Of a DNA stretch of 6,780 nt, positions 1 through 5,149 are shown one piece after another. Under the pieces are notes generated by a model, which saw only the letters and a list, made by a program, of their open reading frames with translations, did not search any database and was not told the DNA's origin. The DNA comes from Treponema sp. GTDB lineage: Bacteria; Spirochaetota; Spirochaetia; Treponematales; Breznakiellaceae. Within the stretch, counting starts at the first letter, position 1; each line of letters opens with the position of its first letter. The stretch covers positions 1 to 6,780 of the forward strand of contig JAISPH010000042.1 in assembly GCA_031275035.1 (NCBI GenBank). The letters are read 5' to 3'. A program made the translations under genes and the position numbers.

Positions 1-113
1 TTCGGGGCTCCGCTTCGCTCCGGCCCCGCCTGCGGCGTGGCTAAACCCCTCCAATCCCTTGCGCTTCGCTGTGCGATACGGTTTCAGGCTATAGGAATAA
101 AACTGCATTTTCA

Positions 114-273
114 AGAGTATGCCAGGGTCAACCCCCATCGGGGGGTCAGACCCCGCCGGCGGGGGTCAGGCACCGCCGCTAGATGTAGCGTCTGGGGTCA
201 GGCTCCACCCCCTGCATCTAGGAGCGCGTCAGAGTATGCCAGGATCAGCCCCCACCGGGGGGTCTGACCCCTC
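114..273. repeat. GC-rich direct-repeat / hairpin block
   Basis: Two imperfect direct repeats of about 43 bp lie at 114-156 and 231-273, with 5 mismatches, both beginning AGAGTATGCCAGG. Each contains two mutually exclusive foldbacks: a C-run/G-run stem (ACCCCC with GGGGGT at 131-146; CCCCC with GGGGG at 249-261) and a GGGGTC/GACCCC palindrome with a 1-nt centre (142-154 and 259-271). Between them is a separate hairpin, CTAGATGTAG (179-188) against CTGCATCTAG (212-221), with an inner GGGGT/ACCCC stem (194-198, 207-211). Further degenerate GGGGTCAGG-like motifs occur near 164 and 194, and a GGTGCCAGGCGCC-like one near 286. The arrangement resembles REP/BIME-type intergenic repeats. No open frame here looks like a protein. 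Confidence 0.75.
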
Positions 274-335
274 GGTTGAGCCCCTGGTGCCAGGCGCCGT
301 TTTCATACTTTTTCCCTGATTTTTGAGAATTCTTC

Positions 336-364
336 TGGACATTCTTTTTTATATCTGATAAAAT
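336..364 (+). promoter_or_regulatory. Sigma70-like promoter candidate for the hydS operon
   Basis: TGGACA at 336-341 (5 of 6 to the -35 consensus) and TAAAAT at 359-364 (5 of 6 to the -10 consensus) are separated by 17 nt, inside the only AT-rich stretch upstream of the hydrogenase gene. A second candidate -10, TATAAT at 406-411, has only a poor T-run as -35. Between them lies a small dyad, GATAA TTTT TTATC (378-391), which could bind a regulator. Transcription from 336-364 would leave a leader of about 175 nt before the start codon. Confidence 0.5.
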
Positions 365-450
365 CATGGCAATTATAGATAATTTTTTATCGATATAAAA
401 GGTAATATAATGAGCGCCGTGTTCTTTAAGTATGTGACAGAATCAGCGGT

Positions 451-516
451 TTTCCCAAAATTCCGGCTTGGGGAAAGGCCCTTCGCGCGAAGGCGGGGCC
501 TCGGGCGGCTTCCCCT
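451..516 (+). promoter_or_regulatory. Structured 5' leader of hydS
   Basis: Several foldbacks nest here. TTTCCCAA (451-458) pairs imperfectly with TTGGGGAAA (468-476). CCTTC GCGC GAAGG (480-493) is a perfect compact hairpin enclosed by GGCC (477-480) and GGCC (497-500). GGGGAA (470-475) can alternatively pair with TTCCCC (511-516). The first foldback resembles a decayed copy of the CTTTCCCAAAAC hairpins at 3549 and 4837. It could affect translation or be repeat debris; no known riboswitch class is recognised. Confidence 0.4.
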
Positions 517-546
517 TTTCCAAACCGGCGGGCAGGACGGGCGGGT

Positions 547-2253
547 ATGACCGAGTATCTGACCTTAAAAACTTCGGACTGTAAAAACTGTTACAAATGC
601 ATACGCCACTGTCCGGTAAAGTCTATACGGTTTGCCGGCAACCATGCCCATATTGTGGTGGATGATTGCATCATCTGCGGGAATTGCTTTGTTACCTGTC
701 CCCAGCAGGCCAAGGATATCCGGGACGATCTCGGGGCGGCCCGGGCCCTGATCGAAGCCGGGGCACCGGTGTATGCCAGCCTGGCCCCTTCCTTTGCGGC
801 GAACTACGGGGGCCGGGACCTGGCCGCCATGGAAGGGGCCCTGAAAAAGCTGGGCTTTGCCGGGGTTGAGGAAACCGCCGTCGGCGCCGCCATTGTTAAG
901 CGGCAGTACGATGCCATGGTCAAAAACGAAACCCATGAGGTGCTCATCAGTTCCTGCTGTCACAGCGTGAATCTTTTGATCCAAAAGTATTATCCCGGCG
1001 CCCTGCCCTTTCTGGCGCCGGTGCTCTCCCCCATGCTGGCCCACGGCATGGATCTGAAGCGCCGCTATCCCGGCGCCGGGATCATATTTATCGGCCCCTG
1101 CGTTTCCAAAAAGAACGAGGCTGAAATTTATCCGGGTTTTGTGGACCAGGTCCTGACCTTCAGGGAACTCTCCCGCTGGCTGGAACAGCAAAACATCGGC
1201 ATGGACGGGGACGCCGGGGAAAGCGGAACCCGGAGGCCGCAGCGGGGCGGAGATTCCCGGCGCGGCCTTACCCGGCTTTTCCCTGTCGCCGGGGGTATAC
1301 TCAGGACCATGGCAAAGGAGAACCCCCGGTACGCCTACCTGTCCGTAGACGGGATCGACAACTGCATCCGCGCCCTTGAGGATCTGACCCGGGAAAAGCC
1401 GGGGAAATGTTTTATCGAGATGTCCGCCTGCGCGGGGAGCTGCGTCGGGGGGCCGGTGATGGAGCGGGAGAAACCTTCCCCGGTACGGGACTATATAAAC
1501 GTCCTGCGCCACGCGGGCGAAAAAGATTTTGAGCCCCCCCCGTACCCCGGCCAAAAAACGGATAAGCAATTTGTTCCCCTCCCCCGGCGCCGGGTTCATC
1601 TGGGTACGGAGGCCGTTGAGGAGGTGCTCCGCAATTTGGGAAAGACAAAACCGGAACATGAATTAAACTGCGGAAGCTGCGGTTACAACACCTGCCGGGA
1701 AAAAGCCCGGGCGGTGCTGGAGGGCAAAGCGACCCTGACCATGTGCCTCCCCTATTTAAAGGAACGGGCCGAATCCTTCTCCGACAACATCATCACCAAT
1801 ACCCCCAACGGGATTATTGTTCTTAACGAGGTCCTGGAGGTCCAGCAGATAAACGCCGCGGCCTGCCGGCTCCTCAACGTCAACCCCCCGGATATTCTGG
1901 GGGATCAGGTAGTCCGGGTTTTGGACCCCATGCCCTTTCTCGATGCGTGCCGGCAGGAAAAAAACAGCTACAACCAGCGGGTGTACCTGGCGGATTATAA
2001 AAAGCATATCGACCAAACCATTATTTACGACAAGAGCTACCACATTATCATCGGCATCATGCGGGACGTTACCGGAGAGGCGGCCCGGAAAGCGGCAAAG
2101 GAGGAATTCAACCGCAGGACCATTGAGATCACCAACCGGGTGATAGAGAAACAAATGCGGACCGTGCAGGAGATCGCCTCCCTCCTGGGGGAGACCACGG
2201 CGGAAACCAGGGTCGCCCTGACCAAGCTCAAGGAGGGTCTTGCCGGTGAATGA
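547..2253 (+). CDS. hydS: Sensory [FeFe]-hydrogenase with PAS domain (HydS type)
   Basis: A 568-aa cytoplasmic iron-sulfur protein, read as an H2 or redox sensor rather than a bulk hydrogenase. Residues 12-22 and 41-51 are two ferredoxin-type CxxCxxCxxxC(P) [4Fe-4S] motifs. The hydrogenase core follows with all three H-cluster motifs: SSCCHS (C137, C138), GPCVSKKNE (C185) and EMSACAGSC (C295, C299). The first departs from the catalytic TSCCPGW. Residues 375-400 carry a CxxCxxxxC...C cluster motif (C375, C378, C383, C400) like the PF04060 FeS domain. Residues ~413-512 look like a PAS domain. The tail (513-568) is helical and charged, with no kinase, GGDEF or DNA-binding domain. An Arg/Gly/Asp-rich stretch at ~218-240 interrupts the core. 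An ATG start with AGGA 9 nt upstream agrees with the family N-terminus. The gene overlaps the phosphatase downstream, its probable output partner. Family assignment is firm; the sensory role follows from architecture. Confidence 0.9.
   Translation: MTEYLTLKTSDCKNCYKCIRHCPVKSIRFAGNHAHIVVDDCIICGNCFVTCPQQAKDIRDDLGAARALIEAGAPVYASLAPSFAANYGGRDLAAMEGALKKLGFAGVEETAVGAAIVKRQYDAMVKNETHEVLISSCCHSVNLLIQKYYPGALPFLAPVLSPMLAHGMDLKRRYPGAGIIFIGPCVSKKNEAEIYPGFVDQVLTFRELSRWLEQQNIGMDGDAGESGTRRPQRGGDSRRGLTRLFPVAGGILRTMAKENPRYAYLSVDGIDNCIRALEDLTREKPGKCFIEMSACAGSCVGGPVMEREKPSPVRDYINVLRHAGEKDFEPPPYPGQKTDKQFVPLPRRRVHLGTEAVEEVLRNLGKTKPEHELNCGSCGYNTCREKARAVLEGKATLTMCLPYLKERAESFSDNIITNTPNGIIVLNEVLEVQQINAAACRLLNVNPPDILGDQVVRVLDPMPFLDACRQEKNSYNQRVYLADYKKHIDQTIIYDKSYHIIIGIMRDVTGEAARKAAKEEFNRRTIEITNRVIEKQMRTVQEIASLLGETTAETRVALTKLKEGLAGE
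2230..2238 (+). promoter_or_regulatory. Ribosome-binding site deciding the phosphatase start
   Basis: AAGGAGGGT lies inside the last codons of hydS. GGAGG ends at 2236, which is 9 nt before GTG at 2246 but only 3 nt before TTG at 2240. This favours the GTG start and an 8-nt overlap with hydS, implying translational coupling. Confidence 0.65.
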
Positions 2254-3454
2254 GTTTTGTACTGATATGGGTTTTGTAAATTTCAACAAGCACGGAGAGC
2301 AGCTCTGCGGCGATCACGTGGAAATCGTATCGCCGGAAGAAAAACTCACGGTGATGGTCCTGGCGGACGGCCTGGGGAGCGGGGTCAAGGCCAATATCCT
2401 TTCCACGCTGACCGCAAAAATCATCTCCACCATGATGGCCAATTACCTTACGGTGGAGGACTGCGTGGAAACCATCGCCGCGACCCTGCCCGTCTGCAGG
2501 GAGCGGCAGATCGCCTATTCCACCTTTACCGTTATCCGCGTTGCCGACAACCATGACGCGGAGATTATCCAGTACGATAACCCCCCGGTGATCCTGCTCC
2601 GGCAGGGCAAAAATTTCGAGTACCCAAAAACCGTCCAAACCATAGGCGGCGGTTCAGGGGCCGGCGGCGTTTCCTCCGGCGGGAAAACCATTTACAAAAC
2701 CCGGATCACCCTGGGGGAAGACGACACCCTCATCGCCATGAGCGACGGGGCGGTCCACGCCGGGGCGGGCCGGCGCCTCAACCTAAACTGGCGGAGGGAA
2801 AACATCATAGCCTTTATGGAAGGGGTCTACCACCGGGAGTATACCGCCAAAACCCTGAGCTCCATGCTGCTGGACAAATGCTATTCCCTCTACGGCGGGG
2901 AACCCGGCGACGACACCACGGTCTGCGCCGTGAAGATCCGGCAGCGGCGGCCCATCAACCTCCTCGCCGGCCCGCCCGTGAGCCCCGCGGATGTTCCCAA
3001 GATGATGAGCCTCTTTTTTTCCAAGGAGGGGAAACATATTGTCTGCGGGGGGACCACCTCGGCGCTGGCGGCGGAATTTTTGGGGAAACCCCTGGAGACG
3101 GGGCTTCCCCTCCGCGCCGACCCGGAGATTCCCCCCGCCGCGAAGATCAGCGGGGTTGACCTGGTTACCGAGGGGATAATCACCATCCACAAGGTGCTGG
3201 AATACGCCCGGGATTATATCGGGGACAACGGCAGCTACGTCCAGTGGGATACCGGGAAGGACGGAGCCTCGGAAATTGCCCGGCTCCTCTTTGAGGAAGC
3301 CACGGACATTAATTTTTATGTGGGCAGGGCCGTAAACCCCGCCCACGGGGGGTCCAATCTGCCCGCCGGGTTCGGCATCAAGACGCGCTTGATCGACGAG
3401 CTGGCGGCGTGCCTGAAGCAGATGGGGAAGCGGATCAAGGTGAGTTACTTTTAG
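2246..3454 (+). CDS. SpoIIE/PP2C-type protein phosphatase paired with HydS
   Basis: A 402-aa protein beginning MNEFCTDMGF, started here at GTG (a TTG two codons earlier would give 404 aa). Residues ~1-235 form a SpoIIE-like PP2C serine/threonine phosphatase domain. The metal-binding aspartate motifs are present: LADGLGSG (D41), MSDGAVHAG (D167) and PGDDTTV (D222/D223). The family removes phosphate from proteins, often anti-sigma antagonists with a STAS fold; none is encoded in this window, so the substrate is unknown. Residues ~237-402 are an extra domain I cannot assign, with conserved-looking stretches IVCGGTTSALAAEFLG (~265-280) and DLVTEGIITIHKVLEYA (~305-321). There are no membrane segments or signal peptide, so it should be cytosolic. 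It overlaps hydS by 8 nt. Phosphatases of this kind next to HydS-type proteins are known in anaerobes, supporting a joint signalling role. The domain call is strong; the signalling partner is inference. Confidence 0.85.
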   Translation: MNEFCTDMGFVNFNKHGEQLCGDHVEIVSPEEKLTVMVLADGLGSGVKANILSTLTAKIISTMMANYLTVEDCVETIAATLPVCRERQIAYSTFTVIRVADNHDAEIIQYDNPPVILLRQGKNFEYPKTVQTIGGGSGAGGVSSGGKTIYKTRITLGEDDTLIAMSDGAVHAGAGRRLNLNWRRENIIAFMEGVYHREYTAKTLSSMLLDKCYSLYGGEPGDDTTVCAVKIRQRRPINLLAGPPVSPADVPKMMSLFFSKEGKHIVCGGTTSALAAEFLGKPLETGLPLRADPEIPPAAKISGVDLVTEGIITIHKVLEYARDYIGDNGSYVQWDTGKDGASEIARLLFEEATDINFYVGRAVNPAHGGSNLPAGFGIKTRLIDELAACLKQMGKRIKVSYF

Positions 3455-3513
3455 GAAATGAGCCGGGTTACAAACTGCGAATTTGAAAAAGCCCGGATGA
3501 TTTTTAAGCGGTT

Positions 3514-3543
3514 GTTGTTTAAAAACTAAAGTTTTTAAACAAC
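3514..3543. repeat. Perfect 13-bp hairpin with TAAA loop
   Basis: GTTGTTTAAAAAC (3514-3526) and GTTTTTAAACAAC (3531-3543) are perfect inverted repeats around TAAA. It lies 59 bp after the phosphatase stop and just before a second hairpin. The stem is AT-rich and lacks a downstream T-run, so it is not a classical terminator. It has the same arms-and-loop layout as the hairpins at 3549, 4837 and 6664. Confidence 0.85.
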
Positions 3544-3548
3544 GGAGG

Positions 3549-3576
3549 CTTTCCCAAAACGTCCGTTTTTGGGAAA
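3549..3576. repeat. Hairpin repeat, CTTTCCCAAAAC family, copy 1
   Basis: CTTTCCCAAAAC (3549-3560) pairs with GTTTTTGGGAAA (3565-3576) around loop GTCC, with one A missing from the left arm. The same arms recur at 4837-4865 with a different loop (TTCA). It lies 25 nt upstream of the alcohol dehydrogenase ribosome-binding site, so it would be part of that gene's leader if transcription starts upstream. Confidence 0.8.
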
Positions 3577-3611
3577 TGCTCAACGCTAATTTAATATTTT
3601 TGGAGGTTTCT

Positions 3612-4670
3612 ATGAAAGGTTACGGAATGGTAAAAATTGGCCAACCAGGCTGGCTTGATAAGGAAAAACCGGTTCCCGGTCCCTTGGACGCCATTATTCG
3701 ACCCACGGTGCTTGCCCCTTGTTCTTCGGACACCCACGCGATGCACGGCGGATCGGGGCCGCGGGAGAATTTGATCCTGGGGCACGAAGCGATTGGTGAG
3801 GTTACGGAAACAGGCAGCCTGGTGTGTAAATTCAAACCCGGCGACAAGGTGGTTGTACCCTGCGTAACCCCCGATTGGACCGGCAGATACATACAGGAAG
3901 GGAAATACAATGCCCATGACCACGGCATGATGGGGAGTTTTAAATTTCTCCGGGCAAAGGACGGAACCTTTGCCGAATTCTTCCATGTTAATATGGCGGA
4001 CGCGAACCTGGTGAGCCTTCCCAATGACGTAAAGCCCGAAGCGGCGCTTATGACGGTGGATATGATGTCTACCGGCTTTCACGCGGTGGAACTTGCCGAA
4101 GTGGGTTACGGTGAAACCGTAGTTGTCGTCGGCATCGGTCCGGTAGGCCTTATGGCGGTGGCCGGCGCCCGGTTAAGGGGCGCGGGCCGCATCATCGTGA
4201 TCGGCACCCGGCCTAATTGCGTAAAAATCGCGGGGGAATACGGCGCGACCGATGTGGTAAGCTACAAGGACGGTGATATTGTTGAGCAGGTCAAGAGCCT
4301 TGTCAGCGGCACTGTGGATAAGGTAATCATCGCGGGGGGAAACGCCGAAACCCTTACCCAGGCGATATCAATGGTGAAACCTACCGGAATTGTGTCAAAC
4401 GTAAACTACTACGACGCGTCGGATACCTTTACCATCCCGGCCCTTAAATGGGGGCTCGGCATGGCGAATATTGACATCCGCGGCGGTTTTTGTCCCGGCG
4501 GGGCAGTCAGAATAGAAAAACTGCTCAACGTTATCAAATATGAACGGGTTGATCCCGCAAAACTCATTACCCACCGTTTTGATGGTTTTGAGAAAATAGC
4601 GGACGCCTTCATGCTTATGGACAAAAAACCGGCGGAGCTTATTAAGCCGGCGGTTTTTATTAACTGGTGA
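3612..4670 (+). CDS. adh: NADP-dependent secondary-alcohol (isopropanol) dehydrogenase
   Basis: A 352-aa zinc-dependent medium-chain dehydrogenase, strikingly like the tetrameric NADP-dependent enzymes of Clostridium beijerinckii and Thermoanaerobacter brockii (about 351-352 aa), which interconvert secondary alcohols and ketones such as isopropanol and acetone. The family's catalytic zinc ligands map to C37, H58, E59 (in GHEAIGEV) and D150 (in TVDMMSTGFH). The four structural-zinc cysteines of horse-liver-type enzymes are absent, as in these bacterial homologues. The Rossmann motif is GIGPVG (174-179). The NADP-phosphate residues appear as G198, T199 (Ser in the references), R200 and Y218, predicting NADPH preference. 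GGAGG at 3602-3606, 5 nt before ATG 3612, sets the start; the upstream in-frame ATG at 3576 lies in a hairpin and adds an unconserved extension. Likely role: disposing of reductant, or oxidising alcohols. Physiological substrate and direction are not visible. Confidence 0.92.
   Translation: MKGYGMVKIGQPGWLDKEKPVPGPLDAIIRPTVLAPCSSDTHAMHGGSGPRENLILGHEAIGEVTETGSLVCKFKPGDKVVVPCVTPDWTGRYIQEGKYNAHDHGMMGSFKFLRAKDGTFAEFFHVNMADANLVSLPNDVKPEAALMTVDMMSTGFHAVELAEVGYGETVVVVGIGPVGLMAVAGARLRGAGRIIVIGTRPNCVKIAGEYGATDVVSYKDGDIVEQVKSLVSGTVDKVIIAGGNAETLTQAISMVKPTGIVSNVNYYDASDTFTIPALKWGLGMANIDIRGGFCPGGAVRIEKLLNVIKYERVDPAKLITHRFDGFEKIADAFMLMDKKPAELIKPAVFINW
4624..4658 (+). terminator. Possible intrinsic terminator inside the adh 3' end
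   Basis: AAAAACCG (4624-4631) is complementary to CGGTTTTT (4651-4658), with CCGG/CCGG and GCTT/AAGC pairings inside and a five-T run at 4654-4658. The structure lies wholly within the last codons of adh, so ending transcription here would clip the message. It may just be codon-driven symmetry. Confidence 0.25.
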
Positions 4671-4673
4671 AAA

Positions 4674-4730
4674 GCCGTCGTTACCGCAAGCATACCGGGC
4701 GCCGCTCCGGTAAAACGGCGGACGGACGGC
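4674..4730. other. Nested foldback just after adh
   Basis: GCCGTC (4674-4679) pairs with GACGGC (4725-4730), TTACCG (4681-4686) with CGGTAA (4708-4713), and ACCGG (4694-4698) with CCGGT (4707-4711) as an alternative. No T-run follows. The right side overlaps the remnant of an SDR 3' end at 4715-4737, so part of the symmetry may be accidental. Confidence 0.3.
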
Positions 4731-4740
4731 AAGTTCAATT
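4715..4740 (+). pseudogene. Remnant of the 3' end of an SDR gene
   Basis: Positions 4715-4740 match the last coding bases of the SDR gene (5892-5917) without gaps, 22 of 26 identical. In the corresponding frame it reads NGGRTASS where the intact gene reads DGGWTAI and stop. The stop is replaced and an in-frame TAA lies just upstream, so it cannot be functional. It indicates that an SDR copy once ended here, upstream of the present one. Confidence 0.6.
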
Positions 4741-4806
4741 TCGCTCAAAAAACGAAGGCGGGGCGCGCCTCATGGTATGCCCCCGCCTCCAATCATCACG
4801 AACCAC

Positions 4807-4823
4807 AGGAGGTTGTTTTTAAG
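4807..4823 (+). pseudogene. Orphan ribosome-binding site with dead start codon
   Basis: AGGAGG (4807-4812), an 8-nt spacer and then AAG GAA AAG ATA correspond exactly to the ribosome-binding site and ATG GAA AAG ATA start of the membrane protein at 6000. The start codon is lost, and the sequence diverges into a hairpin repeat four codons later. Confidence 0.65.
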
Positions 4824-4835
4824 GAAAAGATAGGG

Positions 4836-4866
4836 GCTTTCCCAAAACTTCAGTTTTTGGGAAAGC
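4836..4866. repeat. Hairpin repeat, CTTTCCCAAAAC family, copy 2
   Basis: GCTTTCCCAAAAC (4836-4848) pairs with GTTTTTGGGAAAGC (4853-4866) around loop TTCA, the left arm again one A short. The arms match copy 1 at 3549-3576; only the loop and outermost bases differ. It abuts the 3' breakpoint of the upstream direct repeat. Confidence 0.85.
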
Positions 4867-4898
4867 AATCTTGGATTTATGGGAAAAAGCGGAGGGGA

Positions 4899-4928
4899 TT
4901 GACAAGGCCGCGCATAAGTTAGTATAAC
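4899..4928 (+). promoter_or_regulatory. Strong sigma70-like promoter for the SDR gene
   Basis: A perfect TTGACA -35 (4899-4904) and a TATAAC -10 (4923-4928) are separated by 18 nt. It points at the SDR gene and would leave a leader of about 215 nt containing three hairpins. The membrane-protein gene may share the transcript, since no terminator with a T-run is seen between the two. Confidence 0.7.
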
Positions 4929-4937
4929 GTAACTTAT
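4914..4937. promoter_or_regulatory. Operator-like dyad overlapping the -10 box
   Basis: ATAAGTTA (4914-4921) and TAACTTAT (4930-4937) are perfect 8-bp inverted repeats around GTATAACG, which contains the -10 hexamer. A dimeric repressor (TetR- or MarR-like in size) bound here would block polymerase. No regulator gene lies in the window, so the binding protein is unknown. Confidence 0.6.
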
Positions 4938-4984
4938 TGCGATCCAGTTGTCAGGAGACTTTAGTTTCATGACAATACCGCTTG

Positions 4985-5019
4985 AGCTTGTCCAAAACCC
5001 GGTTGGTTTTGGAACAGCT
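4985..5019. repeat. SDR leader hairpin 1
   Basis: AGCTTGTCCAAAACC (4985-4999) and GGTTTTGGAACAGCT (5005-5019) form a 15-bp stem with two mismatches and a 5-nt loop. It is the same element type as the hairpin at 5091-5127, with paired substitutions between the two. Confidence 0.75.
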
Positions 5020-5029
5020 TCTTACCCTT

Positions 5030-5087
5030 GGAGAAAATTGCATAAGCCGTAAATGCTTAACCTTATAAGAAATGAGCAATTTTCTCC
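5030..5087. repeat. SDR leader hairpin 2
   Basis: GGAGAAAATTGC (5030-5041) and GCAATTTTCTCC (5076-5087) are perfect 12-bp inverted repeats enclosing 34 nt. That interval folds further through ATAAG (5042-5046) with CTTAT (5062-5066), or AAGC (5044-5047) with GCTT (5055-5058). Confidence 0.7.
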
Positions 5088-5090
5088 CAA

Positions 5091-5127
5091 AGCCTGTTCT
5101 AAAACCAACCTGGTTTTAGAACAGGCT
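5091..5127. repeat. SDR leader hairpin 3, perfect 17-bp stem
   Basis: AGCCTGTTCTAAAACCA (5091-5107) and TGGTTTTAGAACAGGCT (5111-5127) are perfect inverted repeats around ACC. It ends 10 nt before the SDR ribosome-binding site. A four-T stretch lies inside the stem but none follows, so intrinsic termination is unlikely; it could affect message stability or translation. Confidence 0.85.
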
Positions 5128-5149
5128 CAATTTACAAGGAAGGAAAAGT

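Larger units (their letters stand above)
1..546. other. Gene-free region upstream of hydS
   Basis: No credible gene is visible. The first ~100 bases are GC-rich with repeated CGCTTCGCT words and short foldbacks. Positions 114-273 are the direct-repeat block. About 300-415 turns sharply AT-rich and contains the promoter candidates. About 450-520 is a structured GC-rich leader running into the hydrogenase start. The short open frames at 37-267 and 119-319 simply read through the repeats, giving arginine/proline/glycine-rich translations. Confidence 0.7.
4715..4832 (+). repeat. Direct repeat, upstream (decayed) copy
   Basis: About 87% identical (roughly 103 of 118 aligned bases, two 1-nt gaps by hand) to 5892-6011. 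The match begins inside the SDR C-terminal codons, continues through the intergenic leader with its GC-rich foldback (AGGCGGGG with CCCCGCCT, 4755-4788), and ends ten bases into the membrane-protein gene (GGAAAAGATA). The last 42 bases have only two differences, one of which turns the ATG start into AAG. Similarity stops at 4832, and a hairpin repeat begins within four bases. Confidence 0.85.
4671..5149. other. 479-bp intergenic region between adh and the SDR gene
   Basis: No intact gene is visible. In order it holds the nested foldback after adh, a decayed copy of an SDR tail, leader and downstream start (4715-4832), a hairpin repeat (4836-4866), a promoter with overlapping dyad (4899-4937), three adjacent hairpins (4985-5127), and the SDR ribosome-binding site GGAAGG (5138-5143). 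The minus-strand open frame across 4770-4970 is not credible. Confidence 0.7.

Noticed and set aside
114..273. CRISPR array
   Set aside because: Only two imperfect repeats 117 bp apart, with a structured spacer; no regular repeat-spacer pattern and no cas genes.
37..319. Short plus-strand frames in the upstream repeat block
   Set aside because: They read through direct repeats and palindromes and have repeat-driven Arg/Pro/Gly composition.
565..1659. Long minus-strand open frame (364 codons) opposite hydS
   Set aside because: It is antisense to a well-supported multi-domain gene, has no recognisable motif or clear ribosome-binding site, and long antisense frames are expected in GC-rich coding DNA.
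2783..3583. Minus-strand open frame (266 codons) opposite the phosphatase
   Set aside because: Shadow of the phosphatase gene; proline/glycine-rich translation, and its start lies in the hairpin region.
3576..3611. Upstream ATG giving adh 12 extra residues
   Set aside because: The extension is not part of the family N-terminus (MKG...), and GGAGG at 3602-3606 serves ATG 3612.
4770..4970. Minus-strand 66-codon frame in the intergenic region
   Set aside because: It crosses a decayed duplicate, a hairpin repeat and a promoter, all of which explain the sequence better; no motif was seen.
4985..5127. T-box or other known riboswitch in the SDR leader
   Set aside because: No T-box sequence or known ligand-binding core could be recognised; the stems are better described as members of the local hairpin family.
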